64,000 nucleotides of DNA from Burkholderiaceae bacterium (GTDB taxonomy: Bacteria; Pseudomonadota; Gammaproteobacteria; Burkholderiales; Burkholderiaceae_D): positions 223,777 through 287,776 of the forward strand of contig JAOASL010000003.1 in assembly GCA_030158675.1 (NCBI GenBank). Reading direction: 5' to 3'. A program made the position numbers and the translations under genes. Below, in pieces: positions 21,141-29,329 of this stretch (positions are counted from its first letter, which is position 1; the number at the start of each line of letters is the position of its first letter). Below the pieces are notes generated by a model. That model did not search any database and was not told the DNA's origin. It was given only the letters and a program-made list of their open reading frames with translations.

Positions 21141-21539
21141 ATGATGACGATGGATGATGATCAGCGATATGAACGCGGCATGGCGATGCGGCGTGCAGTG
21201 CTCGGCGATCGGCACGTCGATCGCGCGCAGGCCAACCTGAACGACCTCAATTCCGAATTCCAGAACCTGATCACGCGCTATGCGTGGGGCGAAATCTGGA
21301 CGCGTCCGGGGCTGCCCCGGCATACGCGCAGCCTGATGACCATCTGCATGATGGTCGCGTTGAATCGCGAAGAAGAACTGAAGCTGCACCTGCGTGCGGC
21401 TGCCAACAATGGTGTCTCGCGCGACGAGATCAAGGAAGCGCTGTTGCAGGCAGCGATCTATTGCGGCGTGCCGGCGGCAAATTCCGCCTTCGCGCTGGCG
21501 CAGAAGGTGTTCGCGGAGATGGACGCGGAACAAGGCTGA
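21141..21539 (+). CDS. pcaC: 4-carboxymuconolactone decarboxylase
   Basis: A 132-residue small all-helical protein with RRAVLGDRHVDRA near the start and the conserved ITRYAWGEIWTRPGLPRHTR, the PcaC signature. It decarboxylates gamma-carboxymuconolactone to the enol-lactone. In-frame ATGs at 21141, 21144 and 21150 compete; GAGG at 21133-21136 favours the first two. It is the last gene of the pca run. Confidence 0.95.
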   Translation: MMTMDDDQRYERGMAMRRAVLGDRHVDRAQANLNDLNSEFQNLITRYAWGEIWTRPGLPRHTRSLMTICMMVALNREEELKLHLRAAANNGVSRDEIKEALLQAAIYCGVPAANSAFALAQKVFAEMDAEQG

Positions 21540-21649
21540 TCGAACGATCCGCCTGAGTCGTCTGCACAAAACGGCCCTTGCCGCTGCGGCATTCGGGGCC
21601 GCGTATCAATCGGGTATAGTCTTCATCCAATAATAAAAAAGGAGACAAG

Positions 21650-22555
21650 ATGCAAACCAGCGATTCCCCGCGTTTTGCCGTCATTGGTGCCGGTGCGGTC
21701 GGCTGTTATTTCGGCGGCATGCTCGCCCGTGCCGGTGTGCCGGTGACGCTGATTGGCCGTGCTTCGCATGTCGATGTAATGCGTTCGCGCGGGCTGCGGC
21801 TCGAGACCCGGATGTTCGATGAAACCGTCGCCGTGAACGCCAGCACTGATACGGCGGCGATCGCCGGTGCCGATGTCGTGCTGTTCTGTGTGAAATCCAC
21901 CGACACCGAGCGCACTGCGCGCGAGATCGCGCCCTGGCTGAAAGCCGAAACCGTCATCGTCTCACTGCAGAATGGCGTCGAGAATGCCGAGATCATCCGG
22001 CGTGTGCTGCCGCAGCGCGTGATTCCTGCGGTGGTCTATGTGGCCACCGAGATGGCCGGCCCGGCCCACCTGAAGCATCATGGCCGTGGCGAGCTGGTGA
22101 TTGGCCCGGCGCCCGAGAGTACGCGCATTCTCGAGACGTTTGCGCTTGCCGGCGTACCGGTGCAGGTGTCGGAAAATATCATGGGCGTGTTATGGGGCAA
22201 GCTGATTGTGAATTGCGCGTATAACGCGCTGTCGGCGATTGCGCAAAAAACCTATGGCAAGCTGATCGAGGTGGATGGCATTCCGGAATTGATGCAGGCC
22301 GTGGTCGACGAGTGTCTGCAGGTCGCACGGGCTGACGGTATCGATGTGCCCGGCGACAGTCGCGAAGCGGTCCGGAAGATCGCGCACTCAATGGCCAATC
22401 AGTACTCATCGACTGCGCAGGATGTCGCACGCAACAAGCCCAACGAAATCGATTACCTCAACGGCTACGTCGTTCGCCGCGGCCAGGCGCACGACCTGCC
22501 GACGCCATTCAACCAGACCCTGCTTGCGCTGGTCAAGCTAGTGGCAACACCCTGA
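21650..22555 (+). CDS. panE: ketopantoate reductase family protein (2-dehydropantoate 2-reductase)
   Basis: A 301-residue protein with an N-terminal Rossmann motif VIGAGAVGCYFGGMLARAG and the PanE-type catalytic Lys segment LWGKLIVNCAYNALSAI (K about 182). The C-terminal helical domain has SMANQYSSTAQDVARNKPNEIDYLNG (seen as SMANQYSSTAQDV and NEIDYLNGYVVRRG). It would reduce ketopantoate with NADPH. Several bacteria carry PanE paralogs of other function, so pantothenate synthesis is likely but not certain. AAAAAAGGAGA supplies the Shine-Dalgarno. Confidence 0.85.
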   Translation: MQTSDSPRFAVIGAGAVGCYFGGMLARAGVPVTLIGRASHVDVMRSRGLRLETRMFDETVAVNASTDTAAIAGADVVLFCVKSTDTERTAREIAPWLKAETVIVSLQNGVENAEIIRRVLPQRVIPAVVYVATEMAGPAHLKHHGRGELVIGPAPESTRILETFALAGVPVQVSENIMGVLWGKLIVNCAYNALSAIAQKTYGKLIEVDGIPELMQAVVDECLQVARADGIDVPGDSREAVRKIAHSMANQYSSTAQDVARNKPNEIDYLNGYVVRRGQAHDLPTPFNQTLLALVKLVATP

Positions 22556-22566
22556 CGGAGAAGAAA

Positions 22567-22833
22567 ATGACTGAACAGGAATTTCGCAGTCAGCTGGCTG
22601 CTGAAGGCATCACCACCGTGGTGATGGTAGAGCGCGAAGCGAATGGCTCGCTCGACACGCATTCGCATCCGTTCGAGGCGAGAGCGCTGATTCTTGACGG
22701 CGAGATCACCATCGTCGCCGAAGGCAGCACCCGGCATTGCACGGCGGGCGATATGTTTCAGCTGGCGGCCAATGTGCCGCACACAGAGCAATACGGCCCG
22801 CAAGGCGTCAAATACCTGGCAGGCCGCAAATAG
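22567..22833 (+). CDS. small cupin-domain protein
   Basis: An 88-residue single cupin. Motif 1 is HSHPFEARALILDGEITIV and motif 2 is GDMFQLAANVPHTEQYG, with His and Glu positions for a metal site. It lies 11 bases after panE and is likely co-transcribed. The substrate is not predictable. Confidence 0.8.
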   Translation: MTEQEFRSQLAAEGITTVVMVEREANGSLDTHSHPFEARALILDGEITIVAEGSTRHCTAGDMFQLAANVPHTEQYGPQGVKYLAGRK

Positions 22834-22849
22834 GCGTTTCAGGACGCGA

Positions 22850-23254
22850 TCAAGTCGGCAGCGTGACCGAGCCCTTCAGTTGGTCGATGCGCACGAAGGT
22901 CTTGCGCGCATAGGCCAGCAACTGGCGGTCGGTCGGATGGTCGACCGTCTCCACGCCGAGGATCTTCGCGGCAGTCTTCGGCAGGTTCTTTTCGACGTAA
23001 CGAATCAGCTCAAGCTTTGCCGAACCTGGACCGACGACCAGGATCTCGCCTGCGTCGGCGACGGCGTCGGTCACCGAGCGCAGATACTCATCCGCCACGC
23101 GTGAGTTTCCCGCACCGACCGCACCGGACTTGTGATGCAGGTGCGGATGCGTCGATTGGGTCTTCACGACGTCGCTCTCGCTGGCCTCGGCGTCGAAATG
23201 AATCACGTGCGCTTCGCTATGGTCGATCCAGATTACGGCATGGTTGAAGGTCAT
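22850..23254 (-). CDS. small 'translational machinery' protein (eRF1-domain-3/host-attachment-like)
   Basis: A 134-residue protein beginning MTFNHAVIWIDHSEAHVIHF with the later segment EILVVGPGSAKLELIRYVEK. This pattern is found in the bacterial proteins annotated as translational machinery or host-attachment proteins, related to archaeal release-factor family domains. AAGGAG sits 5 bases before the start. A perfect Fnr box lies 54 bases upstream, so expression probably rises at low oxygen. The biochemical role is unknown. Confidence 0.7.
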   Translation of the reverse strand: MTFNHAVIWIDHSEAHVIHFDAEASESDVVKTQSTHPHLHHKSGAVGAGNSRVADEYLRSVTDAVADAGEILVVGPGSAKLELIRYVEKNLPKTAAKILGVETVDHPTDRQLLAYARKTFVRIDQLKGSVTLPT

Positions 23255-23308
23255 ACAGGCTCCTTGTTTGAATGCGACCAGTATTCCTTTTTACGCCCCC
23301 TTCGGTCT

Positions 23309-23322
23309 TTGACATGAGTCAA
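23309..23322 (-). promoter_or_regulatory. Fnr box upstream of the translational machinery protein gene
   Basis: TTGACATGAGTCAA is TTGAC-N4-GTCAA, the same half sites as the ccoN box. Its nearest gene is the minus-strand start at 23254. The gene on the other side (stop at 23389) ends towards it, so only the 23254 start can be the target. Confidence 0.75.
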
Positions 23323-23388
23323 AGATGCCCGACTCGCCAATGAGGAAAATAATGATAAAAATGATATTGTTTCAATTTATTTAGCCAT

Positions 23389-23787
23389 TCAGCCTGCCTG
23401 GTACTGCGGGTCGACCGGCACTTGCAGACTGTTCGCCAGCCCGTTGGTGCGACTGGCAAGCGCGATCACGGCCAGCAGTTCGGCATGCTGCTCGGGCGTC
23501 ATGCCTTTCGCGCGTGCCGCCGCGGTATGCGAGTGTACGCAGTACGTGCAGCTATTGGCTGCGGACACGGCGACGTAGATCAGTTCCTTCGTCAGCGCGT
23601 CCAGCGCGCCCGGCTGCATCACGGTCTTGACTTCCGACCATACCTGTTCAAGTTGCCTGGGCGAATTCGCCAGCGCTTTCCAGAAATTATTCACGTCATC
23701 GACGCGGCGCAATTGTTTGATGTCGTCATACACGGCGCGTACGGACGGGCTGGCATTGGCATGCTCGATCAGTGGAACGGTGGCCAT
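23389..23787 (-). CDS. AhpD-like carboxymuconolactone decarboxylase family protein
   Basis: A protein of about 132 residues with the AhpD-type redox motif CTYCVHSH preceded by the conserved Glu (ELIYVAVSAANS). This marks a CMD-family alkylhydroperoxidase-like enzyme rather than PcaC. The second ATG (23787) is preferred because AGAGGAG lies 5 bases upstream; ATG 23790 is only 2 bases from it. Peroxide reduction or thiol-redox function is likely; the partner is unknown. Confidence 0.82.
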   Translation of the reverse strand: MATVPLIEHANASPSVRAVYDDIKQLRRVDDVNNFWKALANSPRQLEQVWSEVKTVMQPGALDALTKELIYVAVSAANSCTYCVHSHTAAARAKGMTPEQHAELLAVIALASRTNGLANSLQVPVDPQYQAG

Positions 23788-23924
23788 CATGTCTCCTCTA
23801 AGCTTTATGGCGCGCAGGCGGCACCGGGAATGCTAGTGTACTCATCCGGCTGCGGCAGCACGGGGGAGTATGCTGGTTCTGCCTGTTTCCTCTCGGCGAA
23901 TTGTTTGCCGTGCACTGTCATCCG

Positions 23925-24248
23925 ATGAAGAAAAACCCCGACTCGATACGCGCTCCCGCCGGCCTCGAATGGCGGCTGATCAAAAGACTGCCGCGGTTTG
24001 CCTTGTTCGGTCTGCTGGCCTTGCTGGCCCTGTGGGGTATCGCGCATGCGTGGCCATTCGACGGCGCTCCGCATGACATCGAGCGCAGGCTGCGCACCTT
24101 CAACTACACGCTGATCGGGATGGCGATCTTCCATGTCACGATGGTTATCACCGTGGCGCTGGGCTGCCTGATCGTGATGATCATGAAGGGCCCGCAATAC
24201 ACGTCCGACTCTTACCCGGTGCAGGACGCCGATCGTCCGTCAAGCTGA
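23925..24248 (+). CDS. small two-helix membrane protein, function unknown
   Basis: A 107-residue protein from ATG 23925 (MKKNPDSIRAPAGLEWRLIKRLP). Two transmembrane helices are evident: FALFGLLALLALWGIAHAW and IGMAIFHVTMVITVALGCLIVMI. They flank a short loop with DGAPHDIERRL. I do not recognise the family. It stands alone between divergent or unrelated genes. Confidence 0.65.
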   Translation: MKKNPDSIRAPAGLEWRLIKRLPRFALFGLLALLALWGIAHAWPFDGAPHDIERRLRTFNYTLIGMAIFHVTMVITVALGCLIVMIMKGPQYTSDSYPVQDADRPSS

Positions 24249-24416
24249 CCTGGCGGGCTGAAGGACTCGGCCGACATGCCTCTGCTGTCGTTATCCCGCA
24301 TGGACGGTACCTTGCCAGCGAGGCCGCCTCAAATTTTTTGAAAGGCGGCCGGCGCCGGCATTCCTTACAATGGCCTGTATTCAGACCGTTATACAAAAAT
24401 ACAAAGGGAGAACACG

Positions 24417-25499
24417 ATGAGCCAGCTGACTATCCGTGACTTGCGCGCGCGCGCCGTCGAGGTGCCCATTGCGCGCCCGGTGCGCACTGCGTCCGGCGAG
24501 ATCGAACAAGCGCCGCTGTTGCTGATCGATGTGCTGACCGACGAAGGCGTCACTGGCAGCGCTTATGCGTTCGGCTATACCCGCGCCATGCTCAGGCCGC
24601 TGCTCGCGCTGGCGGCCGAGTTGCGCGCCGAAATCGTCGGCCAGCCGCTCGTGCCTTTCGCGCGCATGCAGCAAATGGAGCGTCGCTTCCGGCTGCTCGG
24701 CCTGCACGGCCTGCTCGGCATGCTGGTCTCGACGCTCGACATGGCCTACTGGGACGCGCTGGGCAAGGCGGCCGGTCAGCCGGTCGTGCAGCTGCTCGGC
24801 GGCGAGGCCGTGCCGGTGCGCGCGTATGACAGCTATGGCATGGTCGATCCGGTGCATGATGCGGGCGCATTGCGCCACTCGATCGAGCAGGGCTTTCGTG
24901 CGATCAAGATCAAGCTCGGTTTTCCGGACCTTGCGCGCGACATCGAGGTTACCCGCGAGGTGCGCAAACTGATCGGCCCGGATGTCGCGCTGATGGTCGA
25001 TTTCAATCAGAGCCTGTCGCCGGCCGAAGCGATCCGTCGCGTGCGCGCGCTGGAAGCCTTCGATCTGTGCTGGATCGAGGAACCGGTAGCGGCCGAAGAC
25101 CTGCAGGGGCATGCGAAAGTGCGTGCAGGTACCGGCGCCAGCATTCAGACCGGCGAGAACTGGTGGTTCCCGCGCGATGCCGAGCGCGCGCTGGCCGCCG
25201 ACGCCTGCGACAAGATGATGCCGGACCTGATGAAGATCGGCGGCATCACCGGCTGGCTGTCGGTGGCAGGGCTGGCGGCAGCGGCATCGATGCCGGTGTC
25301 GAGCCACCTGTTCATCGAGGCCAGCGCGCATGTCTTGCCGGTCACGCCGACCTGCGACTGGCTGGAGTTCATGGATTTTGGCTCGGCCGTGCTGGCCGAC
25401 CCGTATCGTGTCGATGCCGACGGCTGCGTTCGCGCACGTGGTCCAGGCCTGGGCATGGTGTGGAACGAGACGGCAGTCGAACGCTATCGGTTCGTCTGA
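24417..25499 (+). CDS. enolase-superfamily enzyme, mandelate racemase/muconate-lactonizing type
   Basis: A 360-residue protein with the two-domain enolase fold. The catalytic KxK is in AIKIKLGF (about K163/K165), and metal ligands are in VDFNQ, WIEEP and TGENWW. An Asp-His pair is suggested by MPDLMKIGG and SSHLFIEAS, as in the mandelate racemase subgroup. The substrate is not predictable. It is not part of the pca operon and no transporter adjoins. GGGAGA before ATG 24417 serves as Shine-Dalgarno. Confidence 0.85.
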   Translation: MSQLTIRDLRARAVEVPIARPVRTASGEIEQAPLLLIDVLTDEGVTGSAYAFGYTRAMLRPLLALAAELRAEIVGQPLVPFARMQQMERRFRLLGLHGLLGMLVSTLDMAYWDALGKAAGQPVVQLLGGEAVPVRAYDSYGMVDPVHDAGALRHSIEQGFRAIKIKLGFPDLARDIEVTREVRKLIGPDVALMVDFNQSLSPAEAIRRVRALEAFDLCWIEEPVAAEDLQGHAKVRAGTGASIQTGENWWFPRDAERALAADACDKMMPDLMKIGGITGWLSVAGLAAAASMPVSSHLFIEASAHVLPVTPTCDWLEFMDFGSAVLADPYRVDADGCVRARGPGLGMVWNETAVERYRFV

Positions 25500-25573
25500 C
25501 GCATTGGCAGGGCCGGCCAGGAGAGGCTGCGCAGGGAAAGCGGCGCAAGGATGCAGCGCAGGAAAGTCGAATT

Positions 25574-26014
25574 TCAGGCCGGCGCTATCTGCAGTTGTTG
25601 CCTTAGGCCGGCCGCATTTCCCAGCACATCGGCCAGCGTCAACGGATCGAGCACTGCGAACCATGCGTCGGTCGCCTGCTTCAGCGCCGACTTCAGCCGG
25701 CAGGCCGGCGACAACACACAGCGATTGGTTGCGCCGTTAAAGCATTCGACCATCTCGAAATCGCTCTCGGTCAGCCGCACCACCTGACCGACTGGTATCT
25801 GCGCCGGCGGCATCGCCAGCCGCAGTCCGCCACCCTTGCCGCGCACCGTTTGCACCCACCCGGACGAGCCCAGCAGATGCACCACTTTCGACAAGTGGTT
25901 GCGCGGTATGTCGTAGGCGTCGCAGATCTCGTCGATCGTCGCCAGCCGCCCGGGGTTCAGCCCGAGATAGATCAGCGTGCGCAGCGCGTAGTCGGTAAAT
26001 GCGGTCAGTCTCAT
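25574..26014 (-). CDS. nsrR: nitric-oxide-sensing Rrf2-family repressor NsrR
   Basis: A 146-residue Rrf2 protein with an N-terminal winged helix (MRLTAFTDYALRTLIYLGL, PRNHLSKVVHLL, GKGGGLRLA). The Fe-S ligands C91, C99 and C105 are spaced as in NsrR (ECFNGATNRCVLSPAC). Nitrosylation of the cluster releases DNA. It is divergent from nnrS, and a textbook NsrR operator lies between the two starts. Confidence 0.92.
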   Translation of the reverse strand: MRLTAFTDYALRTLIYLGLNPGRLATIDEICDAYDIPRNHLSKVVHLLGSSGWVQTVRGKGGGLRLAMPPAQIPVGQVVRLTESDFEMVECFNGATNRCVLSPACRLKSALKQATDAWFAVLDPLTLADVLGNAAGLRQQLQIAPA

Positions 26015-26065
26015 TGAATTTCGACCTTTGGGGAATTGTCATTGCGTTCCGGTGTGCGCAACTAT

Positions 26066-26088
26066 AACATGCACAAATAATGCATGTT
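26066..26088. promoter_or_regulatory. NsrR operator between nsrR and nnrS
   Basis: AACATGCA and TGCATGTT form a perfect 8-base inverted repeat with a 7-base centre (CAAATAA), close to the NsrR consensus AAGATGYA-N7-TRCATYTT. It ends one base before the nnrS Shine-Dalgarno AAGGA and lies 52 bases upstream of the nsrR start. Confidence 0.88.
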
Positions 26089-26099
26089 AAGGATATTCC

Positions 26100-27329
26100 A
26101 TGCCCCTGCTCAAGATTCACGAACCCCGGCCGCCGGCCGTGCAGCCACTGTCCCGTCCCGGCAGTCAGCCTGTCAATCCGCCGAAGGGCTTGCCACTGTT
26201 GCGCCTCGGATTCCGGCCTTTCTATCTGGTCGCCGCAGCACTGGCCGCGCTGGCCGTGCCGCTGTGGGTAGCGGCCTTCTTCGGCGTCGCGCCGTTCGGG
26301 CTGCAGCTGGCGCTGTACTGGCATGTGCACGAGATGGTGTATGGCTTCGCGGTCGCCGTGATCGTGGGCTTTCTCTACACCGCCGTACGCAACTGGACCA
26401 ATCTGCCGACGCCGCGCGGCACGCACCTCGCCGCACTGGTGCTGCTATGGTGCGCGGGACGCATCGCTTTGCTGGTCGCGCCACCGCTGTGGGCCGCAAT
26501 GATCGACCTTGCGTTCCTGCCGGCGGCGGCATGGCCGATCTGGCAGCTGCTGAGCAAGACAAAAAATCGGCGCAACCAGTTCCTGCCGCTGCTGCTCGGT
26601 GCGCTGGTGTTGCTGAACGCGCTGCATCATGCAGCAGCGCTGGGCTGGCTTGCGATCGATCCGCTGTCGCCATTGCGTGGCGGGCTGTTGCTGATCGTGT
26701 TGATCGAGCTTGTGATGGGGGGCCGCGTGATTCCGTCATTCACATCGAACGCGGTGCCACAGGCACGGCCGAAGGTGCGGCCGCGGGATGACCGGCTGGC
26801 GATCGTGCTGGCCGTGCTGGCAATCGTCAGCTGGCTGCTCGGTTTGCCAGTGCCGGCCCAGGCCGCCAGCTTTGCCGCTGCCGCACTGGCCACCGGACGG
26901 CGGGTGCTGGGTTACCAGCCGCAGCGCACGCTGGCCCATCCCTTGCTGTGGATCTTGCATTTCGCCTACCTGTGGATCGCGATCGGTTTCGCGCTGCTGG
27001 CCTTCGCAGCCCTCGGGCTGGCGCCGCCCAGCGCCGGCTGGCATGCGCTCGGCGTTGGTGCGACCGGCGGACTGGTCATCGGCATGATCACGCGTACCGC
27101 GCTTGGCCACACCGGGCGCGCGCTGCAGGCCGGCAAGGCCGAAGTGCTGATGTATGCGTTGCTGATGGCCGGCGCGCTGCTGCGCGTGCTGGCGTCGCTG
27201 CATTTAAGTGCGGGCTATAGTGAATTGCTGCTGGCCTCGGCTGGCTGCTGGAGCATGGCCTTCGTGCTTTACCTGGCGGTCTATCTGCCGCGACTGAGCA
27301 CGACCAGGCTCGATGGCAATGACGGCTGA
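26100..27329 (+). CDS. nnrS: NnrS family heme/copper membrane protein
   Basis: A 409-residue polytopic protein with about 12 helices. NnrS motifs include LPLLRLGFRPFYLVAA near the N terminus, WHVHEMVYGFAVAVIVGFL and GRVIPSFTSNAV, with FAYLWIAIGF further on. NnrS proteins relieve nitrosative stress, reportedly by limiting iron-nitrosyl complexes. Repression by NsrR is expected from the operator. AAGGA at 26089-26093 is the Shine-Dalgarno. Confidence 0.93.
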   Translation: MPLLKIHEPRPPAVQPLSRPGSQPVNPPKGLPLLRLGFRPFYLVAAALAALAVPLWVAAFFGVAPFGLQLALYWHVHEMVYGFAVAVIVGFLYTAVRNWTNLPTPRGTHLAALVLLWCAGRIALLVAPPLWAAMIDLAFLPAAAWPIWQLLSKTKNRRNQFLPLLLGALVLLNALHHAAALGWLAIDPLSPLRGGLLLIVLIELVMGGRVIPSFTSNAVPQARPKVRPRDDRLAIVLAVLAIVSWLLGLPVPAQAASFAAAALATGRRVLGYQPQRTLAHPLLWILHFAYLWIAIGFALLAFAALGLAPPSAGWHALGVGATGGLVIGMITRTALGHTGRALQAGKAEVLMYALLMAGALLRVLASLHLSAGYSELLLASAGCWSMAFVLYLAVYLPRLSTTRLDGNDG

Positions 27330-27377
27330 CGGCGCGTCGCCTTGCTTGCGATGGTGGAATCACGTTACATTGTGGGT

Positions 27378-27833
27378 ATGAAAGTCATCACCGTCATCCG
27401 GCCCTGGATTGCATTGCTACTGTGCCTGCTGTTGCCGTTGCAGGCCGGCGCCACGCTTGCGCGCGCGACGGCGATGGCGCGCCACGGTGCCGTGCACAGG
27501 GTGGCCGTGCAGACAGTGGCCCCGCCTGCGGCGCAAGAGCAGGCGATATCGGTGCTGGCGCATCATGGCCATCACGGTCATGTCGCACATGGCCACTCCA
27601 CCGGCAGCAAGGCGACTTCAGACAAGCTGATGTCCCATCAGGCAAAACATGCAAAGGCCGGATGCGCCGATTGCGCGAAATGCTGCCTGCAAGCGGCGTC
27701 GGCACCACCGCCGATGTTGCCCGCTGTTTTCGTCCCGGCAGTAGCGCGGGCATCTTTCACTGCGCAACATGCGCCGGTTCCGGCGTTCCTGACCGACGGC
27801 CCTGAGCGACCGCCCAGACACCTCAACGCCTGA
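27378..27833 (+). CDS. secreted His/Cys-rich protein of the copper operon
   Basis: A 151-residue protein from ATG 27378 with a clear Sec signal (MKVITVIRPWIALLLCLLLP...GATLA). The mature part has a His-rich stretch (HHGHHGHVAHGHS) and a Cys cluster (CADCAKCC), both suited to metal binding. It resembles the small DUF2946-like proteins that precede copper genes, but I am not certain of the family. It lies 87 bases before the TolC-like gene. Confidence 0.7.
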   Translation: MKVITVIRPWIALLLCLLLPLQAGATLARATAMARHGAVHRVAVQTVAPPAAQEQAISVLAHHGHHGHVAHGHSTGSKATSDKLMSHQAKHAKAGCADCAKCCLQAASAPPPMLPAVFVPAVARASFTAQHAPVPAFLTDGPERPPRHLNA

Positions 27834-27920
27834 TCCTGTCGCGCCGCCTGACCCTGATCGGTCAAGCGGTGCATCTCGCGCGGGCACCCGCCCGCGTCGA
27901 ATCCGGCATTGAGGTGATGC

Positions 27921-29312
27921 ATGATTTCCAGATTAACGATTCCAGTGACAGCGCTGCTGCTGGCTTTGCTCGCCGGCTGTGCGAGCTTTTCTTCCGACGG
28001 CGGTGTCGCGCGGGTCGGGGCGCTCAGCAGCGAGCGCGTCGGCCATGCGGTCGAACGTGATGGGCCGCAGACGCCGACGCGTGTCGCCGCGCTGCTGGCC
28101 GAACCATTATCTGCCGATGCTGCCGTGCAGCTCGCGCTGCTGAACAACAAGCGGCTGCAGGTCGCGCTGGCCGAACTCGGCGTCGCCGAGGCTGACCTGG
28201 TGCAGGCCGGCCTGATGCGCAATCCGCGATTTTCCTTTGGCCGTCTGAGCGGTGACGGTGCGGTCGAGATCGACCGCACGGTGATGTTCGATCTCGGCGG
28301 CCTGCTGACGATGCCGCTGCGCCGTGCAATCGAGCAGCAACGCTTCCAGGGCGCGCAGCTGCAGGCGGCGCTGCAGGTGGTGCGCGTAGCCGCCGATACG
28401 CGCCGCGCGTGGTACCAGGCCGTGGCCGCCGCGCAGTCGCTGACTTACCTGCGGCAGGCCGAGCTGGCCACGCAGGCCAGCGCTGAGCTGGGCCAGCGCA
28501 TGGCGGCCGTCGGCAACTGGAGCCGCCTTGATGAAGCGCGCGAACAGGTCTTCCATGCAGAAGTCAGCGCGCAGCTGCTGCGGGCAGAGCATCTTGCTGT
28601 CGCCGCACGCGAGCGACTGGTGCGGCTGCTCGGATTGTCGGTCAACGAGCCATCGCTGCGCCTGCCCGATCGTTTGCCGTCATTGCCGGCGCAGCTGTCA
28701 TTGCCGCAGCAAGCCGAGCAACTCGCGCTGGCACAGCGCCTTGATGTACAAGCGGCCACGCTGGAGACGCAATTCACCGCGCGTACGCTGGGCCTGACCC
28801 GCACCACCCGCTTCATCAATGTGCTGGAGCTCGGCTACCAGAACAGCAGCGCGAGTGGCGCGCCGCGCGCCGACGGTTACGAGGTTGAACTATCGCTGCC
28901 GCTATTCGACTGGGGGACGGCCCGTGTGCGGCGTGCCGAGGCGACCTACCTGCGCGCGTTGCAGCGTACCGCTGACATCGCAGTGCAGGCGCGATCGGAA
29001 GTGCGTGAAGGACATTCATCGCTGCGCGCGCAGTACGAAGTCGCGCGACGCTACCGCGATGAGATCGTGCCGCTGCGCAAGAAGATGTCTGACGAGATGC
29101 TGCTGCGCTACAACGGCATGCTTGCCAGCGTGTTCGAGCTGCTCGCCGATGCGCGTGCGCAGATCGCCAGCGTGAATGCGGCTATCGATGCGCAACGCGA
29201 TTTCTGGATCGCCGACAGCGAATTGCAGTTTGCCATCCACGGCGGCAGTGCTGTTCTGGCGCTGCCTTCAGCCACCCTGTCGCCGCGCGCTGCGCCGGCC
29301 GACGCCCACTGA
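27921..29312 (+). CDS. TolC-family outer-membrane lipoprotein of the copper operon
   Basis: A 463-residue protein with a lipoprotein signal (LLALLAGCASF, lipid Cys about residue 20) and two outer-membrane efflux repeats rich in long helices. Motifs such as NNKRLQVALAELGVAEADL and ELGYQNSSASG fit the CusC/TolC family. No inner-membrane RND pump or membrane fusion protein is present next to it, so the partner must be elsewhere or the protein acts with the oxidase. It lies 17 bases before the multicopper oxidase gene. Confidence 0.85.
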   Translation: MISRLTIPVTALLLALLAGCASFSSDGGVARVGALSSERVGHAVERDGPQTPTRVAALLAEPLSADAAVQLALLNNKRLQVALAELGVAEADLVQAGLMRNPRFSFGRLSGDGAVEIDRTVMFDLGGLLTMPLRRAIEQQRFQGAQLQAALQVVRVAADTRRAWYQAVAAAQSLTYLRQAELATQASAELGQRMAAVGNWSRLDEAREQVFHAEVSAQLLRAEHLAVAARERLVRLLGLSVNEPSLRLPDRLPSLPAQLSLPQQAEQLALAQRLDVQAATLETQFTARTLGLTRTTRFINVLELGYQNSSASGAPRADGYEVELSLPLFDWGTARVRRAEATYLRALQRTADIAVQARSEVREGHSSLRAQYEVARRYRDEIVPLRKKMSDEMLLRYNGMLASVFELLADARAQIASVNAAIDAQRDFWIADSELQFAIHGGSAVLALPSATLSPRAAPADAH

Positions 29313-29329
29313 ACAGGGAACGACGAATC

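Noticed and set aside
21141..21539. pcaC and the CMD protein at 23389 as duplicates
   Set aside because: The 23389 protein has an AhpD CxxC motif and a different sequence pattern; it is a separate family branch.
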